Shown: positions 36,216-47,915 of the stretch, in pieces
Numbering within the stretch: the stretch's first letter is position 1
Layout of the letters: every line of letters begins with the position of its first letter
Assembly: GCA_032164245.1 (NCBI GenBank)
Contig: JAVMKO010000003.1
Location: 95,603,890 to 95,667,889, forward strand
Direction of reading: 5' to 3'
Source: Sternotherus odoratus
Taxonomy: Eukaryota; Chordata; Testudines; Kinosternidae
Length of the DNA: 64,000 bases
Translations under genes and position numbers: made by a program
Notes under the pieces: model-generated
What the model was told of the DNA's origin: nothing
The model's input: only the letters and a program-made list of their open reading frames with translations
The model's database searches: none

Positions 36216-37163
36216 CAGGTTTGTCCAACCCGCGGCCCATGGGCCGCATGCGGCCCAGGATGGCTATGAATGTGGCCCAACACAAAATTGTAAACTTACA
36301 ACGTTATGAGATTAGACTTGACCGCTCATTTAAATGAGTTAAACATGCGTCTTCAAGGTGAAAACCAATTTATCAATACAATGTTTCAAACCATAACAGC
36401 ATTAGAAATGAAAATGAAACTATGGCAATCTCAAATTAAGACAAAGAATTTTATGCATTTCGATACATTGGCTAAACACGGTCCTGTGAACAGCGAAAAA
36501 TATGCAGCCTTGCTTTTCGATTTGATACAGGAATTTGAGAACAGGTTTCAAGATTTCCGGAAAAATAATCAATATTTTGGTATATTTGCGACTCCATTTT
36601 CAGTCGACATAAATATGTTACCTGCCAATTTTCAAATGGAATGCATAGAGCTGCAGTCTGACATTCAACTTAAAGAAAATTTGATCATGTCTCTTTACTG
36701 GACTTTTATAAGACTTATCTTCCCAGAGAAAAATATCCCTCGCTTCACAATCATGTCTTATTCATGTCATCGCTTTTTGGGAGCACCTACATTTGTGAGC
36801 AGCTATTTTCAAGGATGAAGCACACAAAGAGTAAAATTAGAACCAAAATATCTGATGAGCACCTTGAGAACTCACTGAGAATTGCAACTACTTCCATCGA
36901 ACCAGATATTGAAGCATTAGTGTCTCAAAAACAATGTCAAATATCCCACTAGTTTTATGTTGCCCTCTTTTCTTTTACCTTTATAATAAAAAATATCAAA
37001 AAAATTAATGAAGTTTTATTACTTAGATATGTACATTATCTATTCTACGTTTTTGTTTTTTGCTCATCAGCTATTGTTAGTGTTAGTGTATTTTATGTGT
37101 GGCCCAAGACAACTCGTCTTCTTCCAATGTGGCCCAGGAAAGCCAAAAGACTGGACACCCATG
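36216..37163 (+). mobile_element. internally deleted hAT element of the Charlie type
   Basis: The left end CAGGTTTGTCCAACCCG and right end GACTGGACACCCATG are inverted termini. The flanks are a perfect 8-bp duplication CTCTAAAG (36208-36215 and 37164-37171). Subterminal GGCCGCATGCGGCCC and, on the right, CCAATGTGGCCCAGGAAAGC are familiar from mammalian hAT-Charlie copies. At 948 bp it keeps both ends and the C-terminal part of the transposase, having lost the BED zinc finger and the first half of the catalytic core. The plus strand is the transposase sense strand. Confidence 0.92.
36306..36952 (+). pseudogene. hAT transposase, C-terminal remnant (Charlie8/GTF2IRD2-like)
   Basis: The first frame (36306-36818) reads from DLTAHLNELNMRLQGENQ, the helical region found in Charlie8-derived proteins such as the C-terminal part of GTF2IRD2 and the FAM200 group. 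The second frame (36764-36952) carries the hAT C-terminal dimerisation motif, FGSTYICEQLFSRMKHTKSK followed by SDEHLENSLRIATTSI, and ends at a TAG at 36950-36952. The two frames are offset by one or two bases, and the shift falls near the T run at about 36774-36778. No BED finger or N-terminal catalytic acidic residues are present. Although one frame is 170 codons long, this is a dead fragment. A domesticated host gene is unlikely given the frameshift and the intact flanking termini. Confidence 0.88.
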
Positions 37164-37171
37164 CTCTAAAG

Positions 37172-37912
37172 GCTCAAAAGCCAGAGGGCAAATACAAAAA
37201 ACAAAAATGATTATTTAAAAGAAAACTTATGAATTTTAAGCCATTTTTGAATGTTTTCAGTTGGCAATACTGATTCTAGTGTCAGCAGTAATACTTAGAA
37301 TCTAATACTCTCAAAATGGGGAATTGAAGGGACATGACTGTTCCTGGACCCTAAGGAGGGTGGGTCTTCCCCATCTCATGGGCCAGACACAAGGTGGCTA
37401 TAAACCGTTAGAAAAACCAAATGAAGTGTGAGTCTTACAAGTGAATAATTTTAAATGGTGGAGAAAATAGCATTTCATTGCTTGTAAAGTAACAGTTCTG
37501 TGAAATTTTCTTTGTGTATGTTTGTATGTGTAGAGTCCCGGCTGGCTCTCCTTTTCTTTTTTTTAATCAGAGACAATTCTTTTCTTAAATGTAGACTTTC
37601 TACTGGAAACCAGTGCAGTGTGATTCATGAAGAAAGATGTGATGGGTCAAACCTGACAATCTGCAAATGTTTGCTGTTTTTTTTACACAAAATACTTCCA
37701 GTGCAAACAATGGTACCAGCATGAATAGCAGATGTCAAATATGTATGCATTGTTTTCTATCAGTTAACTGCAATGGCAGTAGATTTCTTCATCCAGTAAA
37801 TATTTTCTGTCCCTTCATACCCTTTTCATGTTTAACCAGTAATTATGCAGTTATTTGGATGGAATCTAAACTGATATGGCTTTCCCCCCCTTCATTTTAA
37901 AGGTATTGGCTA
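37172..37912. other. noncoding DNA, no gene seen
   Basis: Frames of 74-77 codons are without recognisable features. Confidence 0.4.
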
Positions 37913-38106
37913 AACTTTTCAAATCTAGCTGATTAAAATTAGACATCAAAATCTATATTTAGGCACATAAATAAGTGGCCTGATTCTCTGAGGTGTTGAA
38001 GCTAATTGGGTATGTGAGAGCTCAACACCTCAAGAAATCAGGTCACTTTTAAAGGCCTAAATATGAATTTAGGTGTTTAACTTTAGACAGTCAAGGTTGA
38101 AAATGT
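37913..38106. repeat. long foldback (inverted repeat), MITE-like
   Basis: An approximately 88-bp left arm (37913-38000) is an imperfect inverted copy of the right arm (38020-38106), separated by about 19 bp. Matching blocks include CTGATTCTCTGAGGTGTTGA against TCAACACCTCAAGAAATCAG, and ATATTTAGGC against GCCTAAATAT. No gene is encoded. It resembles old amniote foldback DNA transposons, but I cannot name the family or read a target duplication. Confidence 0.8.
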
Positions 38107-39240
38107 TTATTATTGCCTTTTATATTTCCAAGTTGTTTCTTACTTGTCTTCTGTATTTTTGAATCATAAACATCAGACCAATTAATTTATCTTGCAATAT
38201 TGGCACAGAAGAATGTTTTCGATATTTAAAAAATACTTCTGAAGTTTTAAAGTTATGACATTTTCAGCATAAAACCAGCTACAAAGACCAAATATGTGTT
38301 ACCCCTTCTCCCATCCACTCCCCAAACACCCACTGATGCACACCTTGAAATTAAGTAATAAATAATTTTTAGTTTCAGTGTTTGGTTTTAATTTAATGGT
38401 ATCAGCAAAGAATTTTCCCTGTGCATACTACTTGGTTCCTCCCTCTTCATCTCTCCTTCTTTCCCCCTTGCCAGAAAACACTATCTCCCACCCACCTCCA
38501 CCAAAAATATCAATGGGTTTGGGGTTTTTTTTGAAAACACTAAACTAATTTTTACATAAAATATTCTGATGATAACATAACATAAACTGTTTTTGTTAGG
38601 ACAGCAGTATTTGCTAAAGAGCCTGTAACATTGAATTATGCTTTATAGTGCTCTAAATGGTAAAGGTAGCAAATTCTGAACTTAAAGAATTAAATACAGC
38701 CCCATCTCTCATAGCCCTTTCAAAAAAAGAAAAAAAAACATGAATCACGAATGAAAACTGCATTAGTTTGTTGTTGAACTGGAGCCTCCCTGATAGGGCC
38801 CCTTTTCTCCCTGTGCATGTGGATCTGTGTATGTCTCACTGTCTTGCTCTCTCTCTTGTGCGCTCTCTCCACTCTCTCTCCTCCCCCTTCTCCTCTTTCC
38901 ATGCTGGCCTGTATGTCAGCTTCAGAGTTAATCATTCATCAGCATGAGAATTTATCTATTTTTATTTGTTGCCGGGGACTGGTTTTGAGAACGGAATCTG
39001 GAAATATGAGGCAGAGAAAGGGAGCAGCCACCTCCCCAAAGGCGCTTATGCCTTGCAAAATGGTTTCATGTACCAAACCTGCTAGTGTATAAAATAATTG
39101 GAATGTATTAAATTAACCATTCACCTTTCAAGTGACTGACCCAGTCACAAAGTGATTGAGAAACTTTGGGGGAAATTTACAGCAAAAATGTGAAAATCCA
39201 CTTAAAGGAGCAAAAAAGTGAGTGGACTAGACAGTTAAGC
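38107..39240. other. noncoding DNA with CT-rich segment at about 38840-38890
   Basis: No gene is recognised. A 71-codon minus-strand frame and a 91-codon plus-strand frame reflect the CTCT-rich composition. Confidence 0.4.
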
Positions 39241-39264
39241 TTTTTTTTTTTTTTTTTTTTTTTT
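39241..39264. repeat. poly(T) tract
   Basis: An uninterrupted run of 24 T. Confidence 0.95.
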
Positions 39265-39299
39265 AACTTGTCAGGATTGAAAGGGTTTTTTGGCATGTG

Positions 39300-40640
39300 A
39301 TGTGAGACACCCCCTTGCAGTTATGAACCCTAACTGCAGCAGTCACGCACACAAACGCAGCAGCAGCAACCGAACTACAAAGGTTAATTTAAAAAAACAA
39401 ACAAAACCTTAAAGATTGCAACACAGAAAAGATATGTTGAGAAAGAAAGCACAAAAAATTCCCAGCAGGCTCTTCTTCCACTCCTCCCCTCCCCCTTCTG
39501 AGCTCTGGAGGTTTTTATTGCTGCTCTTTCTCTCTCCCCTCCCTTTTCTTCTCCTCCCCCGCACGTAGGCTCTTGGAAAAAAAAATCTTCCAGCCTGACT
39601 AGAAAATCAGCCTTGTTTCCTCAGAAACCGCAGCTGCTGCTAGCAGAAAACACGTCAGGCTGGCCCTACAACACGCACAGATGTGCCTTTGTAAATCCAT
39701 ATAAATGCTGCGAAGGATTGCGTGCTGAGGGCAAACACCCTCCCCTCCGAGGATGGGGCCAATGCAAATGGCAGGCCATATCTCCTTTCTTCAAGGCCTG
39801 CCGCTGCTCCCCTCCCCGCCCCCACTCTTCTTTCTTAATTATTATTGTTGCTTATTGGATTAGAGTGAGTTCACCAGCCCCGCCAAACCAGCAGCCAACC
39901 AAATATGAAAACTTCACTTTGGGAGACTAGCCCATCCCAAACAGCTCAGCTGCGTGCCAGCCAGACACGGGGCACCAGGGGGTGGCAGCTTTGGGAGATT
40001 TTGATCCTTGTTGGGTAGATCTTTTATGGTGCATTGTGGGTGCAGGCACTAAAGTTGTTTCATTTTCTGCCCCTGCTTGGAAGCAGAGAGTGAGCGAGAC
40101 ATAGGTCAAAGAAAAAAGTTTCTGCTGGCCTAGGAGACACCTAAAATAAAATGTTGCATTAAAACATAGTGTAAGGCAAGTAGTGTGGTAGATCAGGCCC
40201 TCATTAGGCACAACTCCACCCTCCGCTGCTTTTTTTCTTTCCTGCCATCTCTCCCTGTCCGTCCTCCACCCCCACCCCCTACCCCTTTTAATATAACTTC
40301 CAGGCTGGATGAGTTGCAACTCGTTCTGCGTAATTAAAATGAGTGGATGATGGTTGAAAAGGGATGGAAAATAAGGCTGGGAGGGGTGGGGGCTGAGGGA
40401 GGAAGCTAAGAGGGTTGGAGCGCTACTGCTGAAGCAGACAAAAACAGGTCTGGTTGATCGGCTGTGGGGGATGGGCACACTTCCTGCCATTGGCTCTTTT
40501 CTAGGCTCCAGAGCAGCTGTGGGAGCAGAGCGCAGGATGGCAGTTACTGCTTAGGCACTTTGGTTCCATTTGTTTAATAGCTGCTAGTCAGAGCCAAATG
40601 CAGGCTCATCAACCTTGACTGGCGGGAAAACCGACGCAGG
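39300..40640. promoter_or_regulatory. candidate regulatory region or first-exon neighbourhood
   Basis: This is the only stretch where GC and CpG content rise without a recognisable transposon explaining it. It holds a perfect octamer ATGCAAAT at 39762-39769, a TATAAAT at 39700-39706, inverted CCAAT boxes (ATTGG at about 39855 and 40487) and a CTCF-like match at 39971-39990. Short motifs like these occur by chance, and no exon can be read. A 187-codon minus-strand frame (39927-40490) matches nothing I know. The call rests on composition and motif clustering, so it is tentative. Confidence 0.3.
39971..39990 (+). promoter_or_regulatory. possible CTCF-type site
   Basis: GGCACCAGGGGGTGGCAGCT contains the core CACCAGGGGG followed by TGGCAG, close to the vertebrate CTCF consensus CCACNAGGGGGCAG. 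Matched by eye only. Confidence 0.35.
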
Positions 40641-41849
40641 GCATTTTTGTGTGCTTCAAGCAGAGTAGAGGCTAAGCCTGCAAAGTTTATTTTTCTCTCT
40701 CTCTCTCTTTTTACCCACTGCTGTTTATATCCCTCTCTTAGCAATAGGGTTATTCAATGTTACTTTAATGTTTACTGCACTTCTGCCCATAACCATTTAA
40801 ACACAGAAGGATATTCCCCCACCCCCCCCACCCTTTTTTTTTTAATACTGTACATCCTAGATACCATAAGGTGTTTTTAAAAGACCAGATAGAGTCCAGT
40901 ACTTAGATACAATTTAGTTATAAACAATGTAGATTGTCTTTTCCACTTTTATAGTACAGGTCAGTTGCTCATTGCCACTCCAGCTAGAACTGCTTATCAC
41001 CTGGTATTTAGCTGTGCTCTGGATTGGGATACTTTTTCATGGCACCTAGATGTAATTTTATTTCCATTAATAACAGATCTGAGTATATAGGTGTGTAATA
41101 TTTTGTTGTAATATGGACTTGCGCCAGCTTATAACAGAGGACTGGAAGTTGAGAAGCAATAGGGCAAGAAATGTGTCCACATATACAAATTTGTTGCATG
41201 CTTGGGGAGAAACAGTGAATGTGTATGAGATTGTTTATCTTGACTATTTTGTGTTCTAATAAAATCTAGAAAGACCAAAGGTACATGTGTAAAACTTCAA
41301 ACACATATCTCTTATGCATCTAATTTACACGGAGTTGAAACTGGGGTAGATGTTTTTATGCTTGTTTATTTTTATCTTAAGTAAAAATAAAGGATTTTAT
41401 CACTTTGTCAGCAGGATTTGATAGACATACAAGTATTTCTTGTTTTCAGAAAGCCATTGCTTACTGCTAATAAAGCCCAGAAGTTTCATTTTAAGCTGAA
41501 AGCAACCTAAAATTACATCTTTTTGTTTTCTTTTCTAGAAGAAATGAGCACAAAACAAATTACAGAACTTCCATCCATATATAATGTTTTTTACTTTGAT
41601 TGTAAAGAGTAGGAGGGACATGTTGTGACAGGGCAGATACTGATTAGCTACTGTCAGTCTGCAAAGATTAGTTCCTATTTTTAGATTTCTGAACCTCTTG
41701 AGTAATGCTAGTTAAATTGGCACAGGTTAATAAATTGGGGTCCGCAGAACCTCTTAACTCCTCACTATGAAATCTGAATTGAAGAGACAACCTTGCCTTC
41801 TCTCCTTTTGGAAATGCATTGTAGAATCAACTTAATAATATGCATGGTG
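40641..41849. other. noncoding DNA
   Basis: A CT run near 40693-40710 and C/T runs near 40818-40845. No gene is recognised. Confidence 0.4.
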
Positions 41850-41930
41850 TATATCTATATATATCTATATGTGTGTGTGTGTATGTATATATATATACAT
41901 CAGTATAGCTATATATATCAGTATATCTAA
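41850..41930. repeat. (AT)n/(GT)n-rich microsatellite
   Basis: Alternating TATATC, GTGTGT and ATATATAT runs, several of them self-complementary. Confidence 0.9.
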
Positions 41931-43400
41931 GCTGGGAAATGAAACTTGAAACCAGATCCTCTGGACATAGTAACACAAATATGTGTGTTAGGTTAAAAGA
42001 GGCTTCAACAACTTTTCAGAGCACGTTGACAATGGAATAGAGTGCTGCTGAAAAGAAGCACATTTCTATCTTCAATTTATATGTACATGTTGAATCTAAA
42101 AAATCAGACTCCATCTGTGGATTTTTTAATCTTTTCTCCTTCCCCTTGCCCCCCATCATATCATTCTACTGTTACACTGACACCCACTGGTAACAGTTGG
42201 TCCGAGATGACTGTTGTATACTGAGCTTCTTGAAGAAGGCACAACTGTTGTTCACTGAATACAAATAAACAAAATAAGTAACATAAAAAACAACAAAAAT
42301 AACCACCTGCTCCCCTACAAACAAACGGAGAGAAACCTACTGTTTAAAAACCCAAAAGGCATGGAATTGACTGGCATAAAACCATCTTCCATAGACATTT
42401 ATATGTTTGGGGAACAGACAGACGGCTAGGACTCGGGAGCACAGGGATGAATACGGAGGATGTTAATAGTAGCTGTACTTAACCCTGTTTCCCAGATAAA
42501 GCAATTTTAAGGAAAATGGAAATAATGGTCATGCTAGAAATATATTTGTGTGGGCACTGACCTGAACGTACCAAAGCAGAGATAAATATCTATGCTGCAT
42601 AAGACATTTTAGTCTGTTTACCCTTTATTGCAAAGTTGTCACTGATTTTGAAAACCACTTATATTAGAGAAACAAGACTCATTTTATTGTAATCTACCAC
42701 AGCACCAAAATCTGGTTTGTGAGACTTATCGTTCCATAGCCCTGCCTAGCACAAGAACAATACCATTCAATTAGACTGTTTCAGGCTCTGAAGTAGGCTT
42801 GCTTCCAAAACACCCTCCCCTTATATTATTAGATGTGTTCCTATTAATGAAATGATTGATTTAAAATCTTATTGTGTTTGTGTTGTTTGGGCAGCAGTGG
42901 CTTGGATTTCCCCTGTCTAGACTAAAATTGCATCCGGTGGAGATGCATTGGGACATCTATTTGTAAACTCTTAGCAAGACATAACAAATGAACTACAGCA
43001 AAAACTGTCAACGACTGGCTTCCTTTTAGGTTTAACCATACATTCTTCACTGGAAAGAAACACCTTTTGTGAAAACATGTGCAGAAATGAAATGGACTCC
43101 ACAAAACACAAAAGTGTTGAAAGGATCTGCCAGGGCTGGGTGGTTTAAAGATTAAAGCTCTAGCCTTTCACCTTTGAGATTGCTGTTCCGAGTCTTCCCT
43201 TACATTCCATGTAAAACGAGCTTCATGGTGTAAGCTGTCTCCAGTGTTCCTAGCCCACTGTGTGTAATTGGTGCTGCCTTCCTAATTAGAAAACAGAGCC
43301 GGTTCTGGGGTTTGGTCCCTAAGGAAAAATTATGGAAAGAATCTTAACTCACATACATTTTTATCTACATATGTTTTATCTGTGCAAAGCGTGTGTGCAT
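41931..43400. other. noncoding DNA, no gene seen
   Basis: Nothing recognisable on either strand. Confidence 0.4.
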
Positions 43401-43427
43401 TGTGTGTGTGTGTGTGTGTGTGTGTAT
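43401..43427. repeat. (GT)n microsatellite
   Basis: About 13 uninterrupted TG units. Confidence 0.95.
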
Positions 43428-46400
43428 GCTTTTACACACACGTGGAAATTAGATGAAGACGACTGATGAAGAAAACTTGACTGAAATAGTCACCAGAGCT
43501 TTAGTTTGAGTTTGTGTAGGTGCTTATGGCTGAATATGAATTTTGGGATTGTACGTTAACTAGTGTACTTGCTAGAATTCTTATTTGCTTGAGGCCTTAT
43601 TAAGGTTTTTGGAGGGAACTTGGAGAGACATAAAGTAATGTTACTTTTAAAAAACAAATTACATGAGACAGTAAATGATTAGTGAGTTTTGGTTTGTTTA
43701 TTTTTTTCCCCCTAATTTACTCTGACCTGGAAAATAAAAATACATGAAGAAGGAGTTGCTTTAAAGTTCCTATAGCTTGAGAAAAATACTAATGTGAACC
43801 CTGCATTTATCTAGAAGTACCCCTATATTTCTGGAACAAAACTCAAAAGACAGTAATAAAACACAACGAAGAACAAAAAATTGTAAGGCAGTGGAATTAC
43901 AGCAAGCTCCTTCATCTTTTCAGTTTTTCCTATTTCCATGAGTATTATTCTTTTCCTGTTTATGGAAAGAAATTTCAGTTTTATAATAAATGGGCACTTA
44001 GATTTTGTAATATGGTATCCAAATATTAAAAATGCTACAAACATTTTTATAGTTATTGTTTGCTTTATGGACTCCAGTTATCTTCATATTTTAGTATGTC
44101 ACTGAAGTCTGTAGGCAAGATTCTGCACTCAGTCACACTGGTATAAGTGAGGAATAGCTCCATTGAAATAACTGACAGCAAAATTTGCCTGTGAATTTTC
44201 CTGTCTTTAAGGATGTACTGTTAGAGCTAAATTTTCAAGTGTGGCCTGAATACCTCCCACCTTGGTATGTAAAAACCCATATTTGTGTAAGCAAATCAGG
44301 CATGTGCGAAATCTATCTGATTAGCATATGCAAATTCAGGTTTTGTATGGTAAATCGGGGAATATACATTTTTGGAAGCCACTTTTGTATTGGTGGTTTA
44401 ACTTTACTCCCATTAAGAACTATTGAGTGAAATGAAGGCACAAAGCATTCCTTATTCCTTTATTTGTTTATCCAAACTTTCAACATTATGGGGCCTGTTT
44501 AGCATTTGAAGTGACTACCAGTGTTAAATGTGTGGTGGAGGTGATGGTGGCTGTGGCTTGCGTGGTGGAGATGGTGATAGTGGCTCAGCCCTAAGCTTCA
44601 TTGAGCTGCAGAGACATTTTTTTCCTTGATCCATGATTCTCTTGGTGCAGCCAGCTAGAAAAGTGTGGAGGAGTTCTGGCAGTGAGCGGTGCACTTGTTC
44701 CCTCCCACAAAACCTTTAAACCTTGGTATCAGATGGGTCAAAAACTGGCCTGCTGTGACATTTGACTATTTTTTTTAGGGCAGTTAATCCAGTCAGAGTA
44801 TTAATCAGTATTTGTACCCTGGCAAAAAGAAAAGGCCCAACCATTAACGAAGGAAAATAATTTAGTTCAGCGAAGATGCACTTCACAAATTTACCCTTTC
44901 AAGTTTTGATATACAGAACATCACTCAGAAGCTTCTCTATACAGTAGCTATTAGGTATTATTCCAAGTGTGGATTGTACGCAGGCAGCTGGCCTGAGCCA
45001 CCCCCTGTACGGTTGTGGCTGCGCTTATATTTTTAGGTATGAGCTGAAGCAGAGCTAGCATATATGTATGTCTAATCATGTGGGAAATATCTTTTATGAC
45101 TATTTGGCAGTATATGTGTTGATATTTTGTCATGGAAACTGTCCCTTCCACCCCATACTGTTGTCTGACAATCATGGGTAATGCCCAGCTGTGTTTCCCA
45201 AATATTGTCATTAGTAGCCCCTTTTTTGTGTATGGTATGATATTGGTATAGGAAAGGAGGGATGACGAGGGTCTTTAACTTTTTCATACTCCATGAACCA
45301 TACTGTAATAGAGATACTGTGAAGTCCCTCTATCTAATTGCATAGACCACTTCCCCACTTGTGATCACCTAATGTCCCTGTGCAGCTACAGCTCTTGCTT
45401 GCATTAAAATGTAATATAAGGCACGTGTTTAATAGTTTTAACTGTCATTAGAGTGATACATGTATTGACCTTTTTGGAAAAAAACCAACAACCAAAGTTG
45501 TTGATCAAAAGCAGAGGATGTCATTTCATCTCTTCTTTTGTCTGGTCAGTTTCTCTCCTTTGGAAATGAGGAGAATGTGCAGCATTTGGCCAGCCAGCTC
45601 CCCACCAACCATGTTTTATAAATTTCTGACCTAGGGGATCCCACGGGAGTGGGGAGGAAGTGGTAGGAGGGAAGGATAGAGTTTGTATGCTATAATGAAG
45701 AGACAGTTTTGTCTCCTGAATCAGAATTAGATTGTGGGTGAACAGAGCCCTATGTAATCTTAGAAAGAAATCTTAAATTATTAAGCCTTATGTAAGGCAG
45801 ATCTTCTGATAGAAAATTTGTGTCTCTGGCTCTAGTTTTGCTTATTGATGTTAACTCATGAAACATTGAGGTTCTTCAGAGGCGGACTAACAGTAAAATA
45901 TAGCATTTATAGCAAAAGGGGAAACTACTCTAGAGTTTGATCTAAATTGCCAAAAGGTATGTATGCTCCCTCTTTCTTTTCAGTCTCCTTCCAACCATAA
46001 GAATGCAAAGTACCCATTCCAAAATGATACAATTTAAAAATAGGAATAAAGAGTGTCATTTATAATGGTAAGAGATTAAGAAATACCTTTTCATAAGGGT
46101 TCTGAAATTAAAAGAGTCTCTGAAGCAGATTTCATAAAAGATATTCTTATGTGGGAGGGAGGGGGGAAGGAAGGAAGGAATGCCCTACACACATACACAA
46201 CTTCCTTCAAACATTTTTTTAAAGCTCTCATACTCAAAATAATGAAATTTAACTAAGTGTGGTCTGAGAAGCCAGGAAGCTTTTTCTCCCTAGCACAATA
46301 GGGATTTGTTGAATCTTTTGAAAACAGTTTCTGCTTTTGAAACACCTTTTCTTTCTCAGCATAAGTAATTAACGCCTTCTTCACAGTGCTTCATGCCCTT

Positions 46401-47022
46401 GATACATCTGTTACCTTTGACAGATCCTTTCTGTGTTTGCCACCTCTCCCTAATATGCCTACAATATCTTCATCACAAAATAACTCAGCATCTTTGATGT
46501 TGGTTGTATATTGGCTCAATTAAACAAAATGGCATAAAAAATTGCTGACAGGATGGCATAAAGCTGAAATTTAAGCCTTGTGTTTCTATGCAGGTTTGTC
46601 CTTGGTCATTTATCTTTAAGTTTTGCTGTAAATTATCTGATTGCATTTCAGTTTAGATTGTTAAACAGGTTGTTAGGGAAGCACAGTTTTAGCTAGGATT
46701 GTCTTGCCTCTTTCATTCTCAAGAATTACCTGTACAATAATTAAAAGTTAGGAAGGGTGGGAATGTGTGGTCTGGGGACAGAATATTTAGCAATTAAAGC
46801 CCTTTTTTCCACCCTTTGCATTGGGCACAAGTAAGTGAGAGGCTGCCAAGCTTGTAAAAATGTGGATTTGAAGCATGGGGATATTTGTGATGTAAAAGTG
46901 GTTGATGGGCCCTAGATTCCCAATAAGAAGAGTTCAGTAGACTAGCTGTTAGGACGCACAGGTGCAGGGACCCTTGGAATTAGGAGGAGAATACCATGTC
47001 TGCCAAGCAAGGGTAATAATGA
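43428..47022. other. 3.6 kb of noncoding DNA
   Basis: No gene is recognised. Weak repeat traces: 44113-44190 (GGCAAGATTCTGCACTCAG, TCCATTGAAATAA) resembles a common amniote repeat; 44530-44585 has GGTGGAG/GGTGATG repeats; 46154-46180 is GGGA/GGAA-rich. The stretch 46330-46720 is unique-looking and could be screened as a conserved noncoding element. Confidence 0.4.
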
Positions 47023-47030
47023 GTATAAAT

Positions 47031-47873
47031 TAGGGGTGGGAAAATCTTTTGGCCCGAGGGTCACATCGGGGTTTCAAAATTGTGCAGAGGGCCAGGTAGG
47101 GAAGGCTGTGCCTCCCCAAACAGCCTTGCCCCGCTCCCTATGTGACCCCCACCCACTTCCCCCCCGACTGCCCCGCTCAGAACCCCCAACCCATCCAATG
47201 CCACACCACACACCCCCCCGGATCCTTGTCCCCTGATTGCCCCCTCCAGAGACCCCCCCCAGGACCTGACCCCAATGTAAGCCCCCTATTTTTTGTTCCC
47301 TAACTGCCCCTCCTGAGCCCCCACAACCCTAACCACCACCCTCTGGAACCCCATCCCCAACCTAGCTCCCCTGCTTTGTTCCCTCACTACCCCCTCCGAA
47401 GATCCCCCCACCCTAACCACCACCCCCGGCACCCCCCCACCTAACACCCCTCCCCCCCCCCGCCCCAATTCATACCATACTCAGCCGGCGCTACAGCCCA
47501 AGCGCGGGGCCCCTTGGCTCCCCGGACTCGTCCGGGCCCTGCGGCTCCCCTCACGCCGCCCGGCCGCCAGCCCTGGAGTGCGGGGCCCTGCGGCTTCCCG
47601 GGTTTGGCCCCGCTGCGAGCCCGGGAGCGTGGGGCCCACATCACGCTGCGCTGGGCCCAGCCCCTGGCCACAGCGGGCGGGGCCCCGCGGCACGCCGCGC
47701 TCCGCCCAAACCACAGCCTGGGAGGGCGGGGCCCCGTGGCACGCTGCGGCCAGTTGGCCCCTGAGCCAGAAGCCCGGGGCCAACGGCCTGCGCCCCCGGT
47801 GTGCCCTGGTGGGCCGGATAAAAATGGCTGGCGGGCCACGTTTGGCCTGCAGGCCGTAGTTTGCCCACCTCTG
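47031..47873. mobile_element. hAT-type MITE, copy B, inverted relative to 17787-18437
   Basis: A perfect 8-bp duplication GTATAAAT lies at 47023-47030 and 47874-47881. The left end TAGGGGTGGGAAAATC and right end TTTGCCCACCTCTG are degenerate inverted termini. The left subterminal sequence GGCCCGAGGGTCACATC matches the reverse complement of the right end of copy A, fixing the orientation. At 843 bp it is longer than copy A. The interior is C-rich at 47140-47465 and strongly CpG-rich at 47480-47800, where frames of 93-148 codons are open only because of composition. No transposase. Confidence 0.92.
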
Positions 47874-47915
47874 GTATAAATGCACAAGAAAAAAATCTAT
47901 GTGCACTACCTAGAG

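Noticed and set aside
39927..40490. 187-codon minus-strand open frame, the longest outside transposons
   Set aside because: No recognisable domain, low-complexity Ser/Pro and basic segments, no codon-bias or splice evidence. Kept only as part of a candidate regulatory region.
47441..47906. Overlapping 121-148-codon frames on both strands
   Set aside because: All lie in the CpG-rich interior of the hAT MITE 47031-47873 and have Arg/Pro/Gly/Ala composition typical of GC-rich noncoding DNA.
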